DNA of 36,225 nucleotides from Candidatus Zhuqueibacterota bacterium (GCA_029262035.1 JAJDAE010000118.1:1-36225); one strand, 5' to 3'. Shown: positions 25,842 to 33,764, counted from the first letter of the stretch. Translations and numbers: made by a program. Notes: generated by a model from the letters alone, not told the origin.

Positions 25842-27050
25842 ATGATTTCTTTGAGCGAAGCCTTTGAGCTCACTTTGAGCAAAACTAATATTCTTGGGAC
25901 TGAAACTGTCACCATTTCAGAATGTGGTGGTTTTGTTCTTGCAGAAGATGTTTTCTCTGATGTGAGTATGCCACCATTTGATAAATCCATGATGGATGGC
26001 TACGCCGTTCGTTCTGCCGATTGTGAAAAGACGCCGGTAACCCTCAAAATCGTAGAAACAATTCCCGCAGGATATTACCCCAAAGTTGTTTTAAAGCCGG
26101 GGCAAGCCTCTAAGATTATGACGGGTGCGCCAATACCGGAAGGCGCCGATACAGTACAAATGGTGGAAAAAACGGAGCAGATAGCCACAGATCAAGTTAA
26201 GATTTTTGAATCTATTCCAACCAGAAAACACATAGCCTACAAAAGTGAAGTTATGGTATCCGGGGGCGTGGTCATTAAAAAAGGCAGTGTTCTCTCGCCC
26301 GGTAAAATAGGTGTACTTGCCTCCGTTGGAAAATCTTCTGTGAAAATTTACAAACGCCCGCGCGTGGCAATTTTAGTTACAGGTAGCGAACTTGTTGAAA
26401 TTAATGAGAAGCCTGGAACCGGTCAGATAAGAAACAGCAATGGCTATGCTTTGTATGAGCAGGCACTAAATGCTGGCTGTCTACCTACTTTATTGAGCAT
26501 TGCCTCTGATGAACTGGAGCAATTAAAGGCCAATATTGAACTTGGGTTACAAAGCGACGTTCTTTTGATTTCTGGTGGTGTTTCTATGGGGGAGTTTGAC
26601 TTGGTTAAGGATGTGCTTGATGATTTAGGGATTGAGTTTTACTTTGATAAAATAAATATCAAGCCTGGAAAGCCAACTGTATTTGGAGTGAAGGATAACA
26701 CTTTGATTTTTGGTTTACCCGGAAATCCGGTTTCCGCCAGTACTATTTTTGAATTGATAGTCAGACCCGCGTTGAGAAAAACCATTGGGCATGCGCAGCT
26801 TTCGCATCGGGTGGTTACTGCAATATTAGGCAAGGATTTTAATAGCAGAACCAAACGGGAATGTTATCATCCTGCGTTTGTTCGTTATGAGGAAAATAAT
26901 TTTTTTGCGGCGCCAATAAAATCCAAAGGCTCTGCCGATATTGTGGCTTTTGCCAACAGTAATTCCTTTATTGTGACAAATGAAACAAAGCAAGCCTATG
27001 AGAAAGGTGAACTCATAACGGCAGTATTGAGAAATGATTTCTGGCAGTAA
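25842..27050 (+). CDS. moeA: Molybdopterin molybdotransferase (MoeA)
   Basis: A 402-residue enzyme that inserts molybdate into adenylylated molybdopterin, the last step of molybdenum cofactor synthesis. Signatures include SMPPFDKSMMDGYAVRSAD, KIMTGAPIPEGADTVQMVE, VTGSELVEINEKPGTGQIRNSNGYAL, LISGGVSMGEFDLVKDVL and FGLPGNPVSA. All four MoeA domains seem present and length is normal. It starts six bases after the SPOR gene without an obvious own Shine-Dalgarno. A second cofactor gene, moaC, lies 8 kb downstream. Confidence 0.95.
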   Translation: MISLSEAFELTLSKTNILGTETVTISECGGFVLAEDVFSDVSMPPFDKSMMDGYAVRSADCEKTPVTLKIVETIPAGYYPKVVLKPGQASKIMTGAPIPEGADTVQMVEKTEQIATDQVKIFESIPTRKHIAYKSEVMVSGGVVIKKGSVLSPGKIGVLASVGKSSVKIYKRPRVAILVTGSELVEINEKPGTGQIRNSNGYALYEQALNAGCLPTLLSIASDELEQLKANIELGLQSDVLLISGGVSMGEFDLVKDVLDDLGIEFYFDKINIKPGKPTVFGVKDNTLIFGLPGNPVSASTIFELIVRPALRKTIGHAQLSHRVVTAILGKDFNSRTKRECYHPAFVRYEENNFFAAPIKSKGSADIVAFANSNSFIVTNETKQAYEKGELITAVLRNDFWQ

Positions 27051-27394
27051 ATTTCAACTCTTCTTACAATCTTATTCTCGCTGATGATGTTTCAGTTATG
27101 ATTCTCCGAGACCATTTTCATTATTTTTCCCGAACCCTGCCACAATCAAAGAAGAAGTTATTAAGAAACTAAATCGAACTATTTTCGGTTCATTATATAA
27201 TAAGCCTCTATTTGCAGAATACCGCAAACGAGTCAGAGTTAATTTAAGCTGTGTTTAATAACTGCCAGAGAAGAGGATAAAACACTCGAATCTAATCTTC
27301 ATCAGAAAAGCTGGTACAAAGTTTCATCAAACAATCGGAAATTTTAAGTCCGGGTTGTCTTGTTATAACAAATAGAAAAATAGAGGTGATAATC
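27051..27394. other. Intergenic stretch without a convincing gene
   Basis: This stretch between moeA and the lipoprotein gene is AT-rich. A startless open frame on the + strand (27085-27258) would encode about 57 residues, ending in EEVIKKLNRTIFGSL and EYRKRVRVNLSCV. I cannot match it to a family; it may be a gene remnant or chance. No terminator or clear promoter was recognised. The last bases hold the Shine-Dalgarno for the next gene. Confidence 0.5.
27383..27389 (+). promoter_or_regulatory. Ribosome binding site deciding the lipoprotein start
   Basis: GAGGTGA is five bases before the ATG at 27395. It overlaps the in-frame GTG at 27386, which is therefore unlikely to be the start. Confidence 0.75.
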
Positions 27395-27811
27395 ATGCAA
27401 ATGCTTGACATTCGTTATTTAGTGATTATTTTGTTAATATCATTTACTGCTTGCTCAAAATATAATGGCAAACCCCAAAGTATAGGAAAAAGCAATATGA
27501 GCCACAGAGTATTTGTAGATGAAGTTCAGGCTGCTCAATCAATTCGTGCTTCAGAAACTCTTACAATTGAAGTCACCGGGAATTTACCTTCGCCTGCACA
27601 CTCCCTAAAGGGTTTTAATGTCAAGGTTAAGGAGAAATCCATAGAAATTAGCCCTGTCACTGAAATTAATTCAGAAGTAATGGCCGCTCAGGTTTTGGTG
27701 CCTTTTCAAGAAATTGTTACTGTTGAAAACCTGAAGCCCGGGAAGTACGAGATCAAAATTTTCTCAGGAAAGGATTCGGTTTTTGAAGGTAAACCAGTTG
27801 AGGTAAAATAG
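27395..27811 (+). CDS. Small putative lipoprotein with Ig-like fold
   Basis: A 138-residue predicted lipoprotein with no recognised family. The N-terminus is a basic/hydrophobic signal ending LISFTAC, whose Cys would be lipidated at the membrane. The rest is beta-rich, with the pattern LTIEVTGNLPSPAHSL ... VLVPFQEIVTVENLKPGKYEIKIF reminiscent of an immunoglobulin-like beta sandwich, but I cannot assign a Pfam family. The start is set by the Shine-Dalgarno at 27383-27389. The stop is five bases before the deacetylase-family gene, so the two are probably co-transcribed; no functional link is known. Confidence 0.7.
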   Translation: MQMLDIRYLVIILLISFTACSKYNGKPQSIGKSNMSHRVFVDEVQAAQSIRASETLTIEVTGNLPSPAHSLKGFNVKVKEKSIEISPVTEINSEVMAAQVLVPFQEIVTVENLKPGKYEIKIFSGKDSVFEGKPVEVK

Positions 27812-27816
27812 GGAGG

Positions 27817-28755
27817 ATGACTAAAACAGGTTTTGTATATCATCCTGACTTTCTTAAGCACAACACAGGTGTCGGACATCCTGAGTGCCCGGAAAGACTT
27901 ATTCATGTTATTAAAAAGATACGAGACTCAGAGCTTGGTGACTTGCTGATAAATTTAGATTTTGAGCCTGCCACCCGGGATATAATTAAATTGGTTCATC
28001 CTGAAAACTATATCGACAAAGTACAACATTCTTGCAAAGAGGGACTACATTATTTAGATTCGGACACAGTTGTATGCCTGGAGTCTTACAAGATTGCATT
28101 GCTTGCCGTTGGTGGAATTATTGAGGCGTGCAAGAATGTCAGTTCCGGAAAATTGACCAATGCGTTTTGTGCTGTCAGGCCGCCCGGGCATCATGCTGAG
28201 CCACTGCGCTCGATGGGGTTCTGTCTGTTCAGTAACATAGCAATTGCAGCACGGTGGTTGCAAAAAAATACGGATGTTGAGCGGGTCTGCATTATCGATT
28301 GGGATGTTCATCATGGTAACGGGTCACAAGCAGCTTTCCGGGAGGATCCCTCTGTCTTATATATCAGCGTACATCAACATCCGTTATACCCGGGAACGGG
28401 TTTGGGCGGAGAAATCGGCGAAGGGGAAGGGGAGGGGTTTACTCTAAATATTCCCCTGCCGGCCGGAAGTAATGACATGGATTATCAGCGTGTTTTTGAC
28501 GAGTATATTGTGCCGGCAGTTAGAAAATTTAAACCAGACTTTCTGTTAGTTTCCGCAGGATTCGATGCCCATGCAAGCGATCCCCTGGCATCAATGAATG
28601 TAACGGAGAGCGGTTTTAAAATGATGACAGAATACGTTAAAGTCTTGGCTTCAGACTTATGTGATAATCGTCTTGTTTCTGTGTTAGAAGGGGGGTATAA
28701 CCTGGAAGTTTTGTCGTCAAGTGTTCATGATCACATCCAAAGCTTGATAAAATAA
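27817..28755 (+). CDS. Histone deacetylase-family (AcuC/APAH-like) amidohydrolase
   Basis: A 312-residue zinc-dependent deacetylase of the arginase/deacetylase fold. The N-terminal HPECPERL, RPPGHHAEP (H125 and H126, the charge-relay histidines), the metal ligands in DWDVHHGNG (D163, H165) and GFDAHASDPLA (D250), and the final LEGGYNL with a likely catalytic Tyr are all intact. In bacteria such enzymes act on acetylated proteins (AcuC on acetyl-CoA synthetase), acetylpolyamines or other acylated small molecules; the substrate here cannot be chosen. The ATG directly follows GGGAGG with no spacer, an unusually tight Shine-Dalgarno. It follows the lipoprotein gene by five bases. Confidence 0.92.
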   Translation: MTKTGFVYHPDFLKHNTGVGHPECPERLIHVIKKIRDSELGDLLINLDFEPATRDIIKLVHPENYIDKVQHSCKEGLHYLDSDTVVCLESYKIALLAVGGIIEACKNVSSGKLTNAFCAVRPPGHHAEPLRSMGFCLFSNIAIAARWLQKNTDVERVCIIDWDVHHGNGSQAAFREDPSVLYISVHQHPLYPGTGLGGEIGEGEGEGFTLNIPLPAGSNDMDYQRVFDEYIVPAVRKFKPDFLLVSAGFDAHASDPLASMNVTESGFKMMTEYVKVLASDLCDNRLVSVLEGGYNLEVLSSSVHDHIQSLIK

Positions 28756-28793
28756 ATTCTATTGGTTATATTCAAATAATAGCCGGTTTAATC

Positions 28794-28802
28794 GGGGAGA
28801 GG
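28794..28802 (+). promoter_or_regulatory. Ribosome binding site supporting the GTG start of pcm
   Basis: GGGGAGAGG (28794-28802) is five bases before GTG 28808. No ATG is available nearby that preserves the family N-terminus. Confidence 0.7.
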
Positions 28803-28807
28803 AAAAC

Positions 28808-29494
28808 GTGGTAAATCTTGAAAAAGAACTAGAATTAAGACCAGGTGATACAGAAAAGTACCTTTTATCGAGAAGGAAAATGATAAAAGACCAGATAGTC
28901 GCTCGTGGTATTAAAGACCCTGCTGTTTTGAAGGCGATTGCCGAAACGCCACGACATCGTTTCGTATTGGAGAACCTCGAACCTTCCGCTTACGATGATA
29001 CACCACTGCCAATTGGGGAAAATCAAACAATTTCCCAACCTTTTATTGTGGCATACATGACTGAAGCTTTGGAATTACGGGGCGATGAAAAGGTACTTGA
29101 AGTTGGCACGGGTTCTGGTTACCAGACTGCTGTATTAGCCGAAATTGTACAGGATATTTACAGCGTCGAAATTAATGAAGACCTTGTGATCCAGGCCGCG
29201 TTGCGCTTTAAGAAAATGGGGTTAACAAATATCCGGCTTCGCTATTGTGATGGTTATAAAGGTTGGGCTGAAGAAGGGCCATTCGACCGAATTATTGTTA
29301 CTGCCGCTCCAGATCATATTCCAGAATCTTTGATCAAGCAACTCAAAGTTGGCGGGAAAATGGTAATCCCCGTTGGAGATAGTGAGCAGGAGTTGATACT
29401 CGTGACAAAAGTCAATAAAGAAAACTATTCTAAAGACGTGAGAATCCCTGTTCGGTTTGTGCCGATGTTGCGTGAAGAGGAGAGAAAGAATTAA
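28808..29494 (+). CDS. pcm: Protein-L-isoaspartate O-methyltransferase
   Basis: A 228-residue repair methyltransferase that uses SAM to methylate L-isoaspartyl residues in damaged proteins, allowing their reconversion to aspartate. The N-terminal RRKMIKDQIVARGIKDPAVL, TPRHRFV, PLPIGENQTISQPFIVA, the SAM motif VLEVGTGSGYQTAVLA and RIIVTAAPDHIPESL are diagnostic of Pcm. It starts at GTG 28808 with a good Shine-Dalgarno. It has about 20 extra charged N-terminal residues. The next gene, rpiB, begins five bases after the stop. Confidence 0.95.
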   Translation: MVNLEKELELRPGDTEKYLLSRRKMIKDQIVARGIKDPAVLKAIAETPRHRFVLENLEPSAYDDTPLPIGENQTISQPFIVAYMTEALELRGDEKVLEVGTGSGYQTAVLAEIVQDIYSVEINEDLVIQAALRFKKMGLTNIRLRYCDGYKGWAEEGPFDRIIVTAAPDHIPESLIKQLKVGGKMVIPVGDSEQELILVTKVNKENYSKDVRIPVRFVPMLREEERKN

Positions 29495-29499
29495 CATCT

Positions 29500-30147
29500 A
29501 TGCGAAAATTGTTAACCGAATATGATGTTACTGCTGCAAAAAAAAATAAAAATTCACAAATCATAGTTGATGAAGGATGTGTCATTACTCCTGCTGCTTT
29601 GGATGCGGCAAAATATCACCAAATTAAGATTGTTTCCCGGTCATCTATTCAAATTTCTCCAGGTGCAAATCAAACTAATTCTGAAACCCGGAAGCCTTCA
29701 AAAATAGTTTTGGGAGCCGACCACGGTGGCTTTGAATTAAAAGGAGTTTTAATCAAACTTTTGGAAGATAGTGGTTATGCAACCGAGGATGTTGGCACCT
29801 ACTCCAAAAGTTCAGTCGATTACCCTGATTACGCCCACGCCGTCGCAAAAAGAGTCTCGGAAAATTTAACCTCGGTTGGCATTATAATCGACGGCGCTGG
29901 TGTAGGTTCTGCTATGGCCGCAAATAAAGTCCCTGGTATCCGCGCAGCAGCATGTTATGATGTTAGAGTTGCCATGAATAGCCGCGAACATAACTTTGCA
30001 AATGTTCTGACTTTGGGCAGCGGGATTACGGACTCTCAAACCGCTAAAGAAATTACTAAGGTTTGGCTCGAAACAAGTTACGGCGCTGAGCGCCATGAAA
30101 GAAGAGTTAATAAAATAATGAAGATAGAAAGTGATTATCGCTCTTAG
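29500..30147 (+). CDS. RpiB-type ribose-5-phosphate isomerase with N-terminal extension and altered active site
   Basis: A 215-residue protein. Residues 68-210 match the RpiB/LacAB sugar-phosphate isomerase fold (IVLGADHGGFELK with H75, VDYPDYAHAVA, GSAMAANKVPGIRAA, REHNFANVLTLGSG with H163). RpiB interconverts ribose 5-phosphate and ribulose 5-phosphate. The position of the E. coli active-site Cys (ICGTGIG) is Asp131 here (IIDGAGVG), so chemistry or substrate may differ. Residues 1-50 (LLTEYDVTAAKKN ... VITPAALDAAKYHQIKIV) form an extra small domain. It resembles a short TExDV/ITPAARDLA motif I associate with bacterial microcompartment-linked proteins; no shell genes are in the window. The family is secure, the exact activity not. 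Confidence 0.83.
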   Translation: MRKLLTEYDVTAAKKNKNSQIIVDEGCVITPAALDAAKYHQIKIVSRSSIQISPGANQTNSETRKPSKIVLGADHGGFELKGVLIKLLEDSGYATEDVGTYSKSSVDYPDYAHAVAKRVSENLTSVGIIIDGAGVGSAMAANKVPGIRAAACYDVRVAMNSREHNFANVLTLGSGITDSQTAKEITKVWLETSYGAERHERRVNKIMKIESDYRS

Positions 30148-30224
30148 CCCGGAAACTTAAACCGCATTCTTTACGTTACTTTGTTGGAAATCACAACCTC
30201 TTCTCAAAAGTTATAAGGAATAAA

Positions 30225-31106
30225 ATGGCTGAAATTAAATCTGACAAAGACCAAGTGCAACGAAAGTTGTATCGTTCTCAATCTGAGCGGGTAATAGGCG
30301 GTGTGGCTTCGGGGCTTGCAAAGTACTTTAATGTCGATGCGATAGTTGTCCGGGTAGTGTTTATTCTGGCTGCTGTTCTTGGCGGCCTGGGAGTACCTTT
30401 GTACATTATTGCATGGATTATTGTACCCAAGGACGATTCTGTGGAGGAATCATCGAAAGAAAAGTCGAATCAGGCAACGTTTATTTGGGGTGCGATGTTT
30501 GTCATTTTGGGGTTTATCATTCTGGGACGTCAGTTTTATTGGTGGGACTATGATAATTTTTATTATGACTGGCACTGGCATCCGTGGTCATTTCTTGGTT
30601 TCGACTTTGAGTTCATTCTTCCAGTCGCCTTAATTTTGGCTGGTATTTTTTATATTATGAAAACCCGAAAAGAAAAAAGTGATGGTGTGGAGACATCAAA
30701 ACAAAAATCCGGAGAAAATAAAATGGAAAAAAAACTAACACGCTCAGTAAATGACAAAATGGTTGGGGGTGTTTGCGGTGGTTTGTCAAAATATTTGAAC
30801 TTGGATGTTTCGGTGGTTAGAATTGGCTTTGCGCTTTTGACTATTGGTAGCGGTTTTTTCACGGGCGTCATCGTCTATGCTGCCATGATTTTTATTGTAC
30901 CTGAAGAAGATGAAGAAACGGCCAAAGTTAAACCAGCTGATGTTAAGGCCTCCGGTCCTTCAGGGTCAGAAAAAACAACCACTGCAAAATCTACTACCGT
31001 AAAAAGTGCTTCCAATAAACCCAAGTCTAAGGCAAAACCCAAGACCAAGCCGGCGTCTAAAGCAAAGAAGCCCAAAGATAGTGGAGAAAGTAAGCAAACA
31101 TCATGA
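30225..31106 (+). CDS. Membrane protein with two PspC domains and a basic low-complexity tail
   Basis: A 293-residue membrane protein. Two PspC domains are internal duplicates: KLYRSQSERVIGGVASGLAKYF (14-35) with a TM hairpin to about 68, and KLTRSVNDKMVGGVCGGLSKYL (170-191) with TM to about 226. Between them are two TM helices (about 85-100 and 129-145) with an aromatic loop rich in Trp and Tyr, like LiaF/DUF5668 segments. The last 60 residues are Lys/Ser/Thr/Pro-rich and probably disordered in the cytoplasm. PspC-domain proteins act in envelope-stress (phage shock) sensing. The ATG has AAGGA just upstream. Its TGA overlaps the next gene's ATG at 31103 by four bases, so the two are coupled. 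Confidence 0.88.
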   Translation: MAEIKSDKDQVQRKLYRSQSERVIGGVASGLAKYFNVDAIVVRVVFILAAVLGGLGVPLYIIAWIIVPKDDSVEESSKEKSNQATFIWGAMFVILGFIILGRQFYWWDYDNFYYDWHWHPWSFLGFDFEFILPVALILAGIFYIMKTRKEKSDGVETSKQKSGENKMEKKLTRSVNDKMVGGVCGGLSKYLNLDVSVVRIGFALLTIGSGFFTGVIVYAAMIFIVPEEDEETAKVKPADVKASGPSGSEKTTTAKSTTVKSASNKPKSKAKPKTKPASKAKKPKDSGESKQTS

Positions 31107-31617
31107 CAGCTCAAAGAAAATCCGGTTTGCCTGGAGTAATTCTGATTGTGGTGGGTTTGTATTTGCTTCTTACTCAGTTTAACATATTCTCAATCGATTG
31201 GAATATTGTTTTTCCTCTCGGTATGCTGGGTTTAAGCGCATTTTTTTCATCAGTTATTCAAGCAAGCAAGACACGTCCTTAATTTTTCCAGCTACTGTGC
31301 TTTTTGTCTTAGGATTCTTTTTCTTTATTCGTAATTATAATCTTTTTGATCTGAAGTTTGATTTTTACCATTTGCGGGACTACTGGCCAATATTTTTAAT
31401 TGCTTTTGGCGCTGGAGGCGCAGCACAAGCAGCTATAAAAGGTGAAGGTATGGGGTCAGTGTTCATGGGCATTATAGCAGCTTTTGTTGGCCTTATATTT
31501 ATTTTTGATTTTTCATATATATTTTATCGGTTCGACTGGCAAAAGTTTTCGCCGATTGTGTTGATTCTCATTGGGGTTTCCCTAATTTTTAAGCACCGAA
31601 AACGAAATTCAAATTAA
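31103..31617 (+). pseudogene. LiaF/DUF5668-like membrane protein gene split by a frameshift near (CAAG)3
   Basis: The ATG at 31103 overlaps the stop of the PspC gene (ATGA) and opens a frame reading MTAQRKSGLPGVILIVVGLYLL and more, which stops at 31280-31282 after 59 residues. The continuation (LIFPATVLFVLGFFFFIRNY to HRKRNSN, stop 31615-31617) lies in another frame. Both halves are TM-rich and together resemble the LiaF-type TM module of PspC/LiaF proteins. The junction holds three tandem CAAG units (31259-31270): a fourth unit would join the frames and give about 171 residues reading VIQASKQDTSLIFP. A T7 run (31241-31247) is another possible slip site. It may be a phase-variable gene, a fresh pseudogene or an assembly error. 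A downstream TTG at 31198 could only make a poor fragment. Confidence 0.75.
31259..31270 (+). repeat. Tandem tetranucleotide repeat (CAAG)3 at the frameshift
   Basis: Three perfect CAAG copies sit exactly where the two halves of the membrane-protein gene change frame. One added unit (+4 bases) restores a single reading frame. Confidence 0.8.
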
Positions 31618-31626
31618 CAAACTATT

Positions 31627-31653
31627 AAAAGGCTCTTTTCTAAGAGCCTTTTT
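31627..31653 (+). terminator. Rho-independent terminator after the PspC/LiaF-like pair
   Basis: An 11-bp stem, AAAAGGCTCTT (31627-31637) with AAGAGCCTTTT (31642-31652), a TTCT loop and a T-rich tail. It begins ten bases after the membrane-gene stop. Confidence 0.93.
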
Positions 31654-31673
31654 AGTTTTAACGACCAAACACC

Positions 31674-31702
31674 TTGACCAAAACAATTATCTTATGTAAA
31701 TA
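31674..31702 (+). promoter_or_regulatory. Putative sigma-70 promoter for the dehydrogenase-aroB pair
   Basis: TTGACC (31674-31679), a 17-base spacer and TAAATA (31697-31702), located just after a terminator and 28 bases before the ATG at 31730. Confidence 0.6.
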
Positions 31703-31729
31703 GATAATCGCCTTATCCAAAAAGTATTT

Positions 31730-32686
31730 ATGAAAGCATTATATTTAGAAAACACCGTACTTGAACTAAGAGATGTTGAGCTGCCCAAACCCGCAGACAA
31801 TCAGGCTTTGGTCAAAGTTAAGATGGCTGGTATTTGTAATACCGATATTGAACTGGTAAAGGGTTATATGGGTTTCAACGGAATTCTGGGGCACGAATTC
31901 GTAGGTGTGGTGGAAGAATCCAGTCAGCCGGAATTAATTGGTAAACGAGTTTGCGGGGAGATTAATTTGGGCTGCGGCAGGTGCGATTATTGTAGTAAAG
32001 GCCTGAGCCGTCATTGTCCGAATCGCTCGGTGTTAGGCATTGTGAATCAGGCCGGTGTTTTTGCAGAGTATATGGCAATCCCAAATGAAAATTTGCAGAT
32101 AGTACCGGATTCGATCTCAAACGAAGCAGCCGTTTTTGTAGAACCAATCGCCGCAGCATTTGAAATCTTGGAACAAGTACACATTCAGCCCGACCAGCGA
32201 ATTGCGGTAATTGGCGATGGTAAACTTGGATTACTTATTTGTCAGGTTTTAAAACTAACTTGTGCCGAGCTTATTCTTGTAGGGAAGCATGAAAGTAAAC
32301 TTGAGCTCGCACGTTCATTCGGCATTAATGCCATCCCAAAAGATAAACAGATTTTAGAAAAGTTCGATATTGTTGTTGAAGCCTCAGGTTCTCCGTCGGG
32401 CTTTTCAACTGCAATGTCTCTTGTGCGACCGCGTGGAACATTCGTGTTGAAAAGTACGTTTGCCAGCAATCTTGAAATTAATGCGGCGCCAATAGTTATT
32501 GACGAAATAAATATCGTTGGCTCCCGGTGTGGTCAGTTTAAGCCTGCCATTCGAGCACTTGAGCAAAATCAAATTCAAACCAGCCCTTTGGTAGACTCTG
32601 TTTATCCATTTGAGAAAGTCCTGGAAGCATTTGAAAGGGCGAAATCTCCGGGAACCCTAAAGGTATTATTACAACTCGATGATTAA
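31730..32686 (+). CDS. Zinc-dependent medium-chain alcohol dehydrogenase-like protein
   Basis: A 318-residue MDR-superfamily oxidoreductase. Catalytic-zinc residues are visible: C36 in GICNTDIE, H55-E56 in GHEF, and E138 in EPIAAAFE. A structural zinc lobe has C82, C85, C88 and C96 (CGRCDYCSKGLSRHC). The dinucleotide motif is IGDGKLGLL (161-169). It would oxidise or reduce an alcohol or polyol with NAD(P); the length is slightly short for sorbitol/threonine dehydrogenase types, and the substrate is unknown. It lies behind a promoter at 31674-31702, and its stop overlaps aroB by eight bases, so the genes are co-expressed, though no shikimate role is known for this family. Confidence 0.9.
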   Translation: MKALYLENTVLELRDVELPKPADNQALVKVKMAGICNTDIELVKGYMGFNGILGHEFVGVVEESSQPELIGKRVCGEINLGCGRCDYCSKGLSRHCPNRSVLGIVNQAGVFAEYMAIPNENLQIVPDSISNEAAVFVEPIAAAFEILEQVHIQPDQRIAVIGDGKLGLLICQVLKLTCAELILVGKHESKLELARSFGINAIPKDKQILEKFDIVVEASGSPSGFSTAMSLVRPRGTFVLKSTFASNLEINAAPIVIDEINIVGSRCGQFKPAIRALEQNQIQTSPLVDSVYPFEKVLEAFERAKSPGTLKVLLQLDD

Positions 32687-33764
32687 CCTAAAAGTTGAAC
32701 TTGGAGACAATTCCTATCCGATTTTTATTGGCGAGAAAATATTTGATAAACTCAGTGAAACCCTTTCGCTTTATGATTTTTCCAAAAAAATAGTCCTGGT
32801 TACTGATTCAGATATTTACAAAATTTATGGGGATTTAATTGAACGTGGTTTCGCAGGTTTTGTTGAACTCTTGGACATTATCGTTGTGCCGTCAGGTGAA
32901 AAATCCAAATCTTTTGCCGGGGTTGACCAAATCATATCCAGAATGTTGGAACTACAGTGTGATCGGAATGTAGCGGTAATTGCATTTGGCGGCGGTGTTG
33001 TGGGTGATTTAGCTGGTTTTGCTGCGGCAATTTATAAACGTGGCGTCAATTATATCCAAGTGCCGACAACATTGTTGGCTCAGGTCGACTCAAGTGTTGG
33101 CGGCAAAACGGGTATAAATCACGCGTTGGGAAAAAATTTGATAGGCTCATTTCACCAGCCAAAACTGGTTTGGAGCGACTTGGATTTTCTTAACTCCCTC
33201 CCTGAAAAGGAAATCCGTTCCGGCCTCGGGGAAATAATCAAATATGGCGTAATCTGGGACGAGAAGTTGTTTTCTTTTCTTGAAGAAAATATAAACTCTG
33301 TGTTTGAACTTGATATGGATTCTATCGCCTATCTGGTAAAGCGAAGTTGTGAGATTAAAGCTGAGGTTGTCGCGCAGGATGAGCGCGAATTTGGTTTACG
33401 TATGATTCTGAATTTTGGGCATACTATCGGCCATGGCATTGAGGCAGAAATGGGATATAAAATACTTTCACACGGCGAGGCTGTGTTGGTTGGCATGTTG
33501 GCAGAAAGTAAAATCGCTCTGGAAATGGAACTTCTTTCGCAAATTGAATTTGAAAGAATTGCCAACCTGATTTCAATTTTTAACCTCAAGAAAAAACTTA
33601 AAATTAATCCGGACTCTGTTTTGGAATTTATGCAGTCTGACAAAAAGGCCCTTGAAGGAAAATTGCGTTTTGCCTTGCCCACTCAAATTGGGAAAGTTGA
33701 AGTTTTTGATAATGTCTCCAATGACCAGGTACGGAGAAGTATAAATTATGTTATTAAACATTAA
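32679..33764 (+). CDS. aroB: 3-dehydroquinate synthase
   Basis: A 361-residue enzyme that converts DAHP to 3-dehydroquinate, the second step of the shikimate pathway to aromatic amino acids, using NAD+ and a divalent metal. The NAD-binding GGGVVGDLAGFAAAIYKRG, VPTTLLAQVDSSVGGKTGIN, the metal-ligand sites SGLGEIIKYG, NFGHTIGHGIE and LSHGEAV, and a normal length make this certain. The ATG is inside the end of the dehydrogenase gene (eight-base overlap). The 124 bases after its stop contain the next promoter but no clear terminator. Confidence 0.96.
   Translation: MINLKVELGDNSYPIFIGEKIFDKLSETLSLYDFSKKIVLVTDSDIYKIYGDLIERGFAGFVELLDIIVVPSGEKSKSFAGVDQIISRMLELQCDRNVAVIAFGGGVVGDLAGFAAAIYKRGVNYIQVPTTLLAQVDSSVGGKTGINHALGKNLIGSFHQPKLVWSDLDFLNSLPEKEIRSGLGEIIKYGVIWDEKLFSFLEENINSVFELDMDSIAYLVKRSCEIKAEVVAQDEREFGLRMILNFGHTIGHGIEAEMGYKILSHGEAVLVGMLAESKIALEMELLSQIEFERIANLISIFNLKKKLKINPDSVLEFMQSDKKALEGKLRFALPTQIGKVEVFDNVSNDQVRRSINYVIKH

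Noticed and set aside
28392-28437. Six G-runs of three or more bases, a possible G-quadruplex
   Set aside because: They encode the conserved glycine-rich loop (YPGTG and GEGEGEGF) of the deacetylase fold, and a 16-base gap breaks the run spacing; protein constraint explains them.
31198-31617. Independent 139-residue gene starting at TTG 31198
   Set aside because: Its first part is out-of-frame translation of the upstream TM segment; the ATGA-coupled start at 31103 and the CAAG repeat indicate a frameshifted longer gene.
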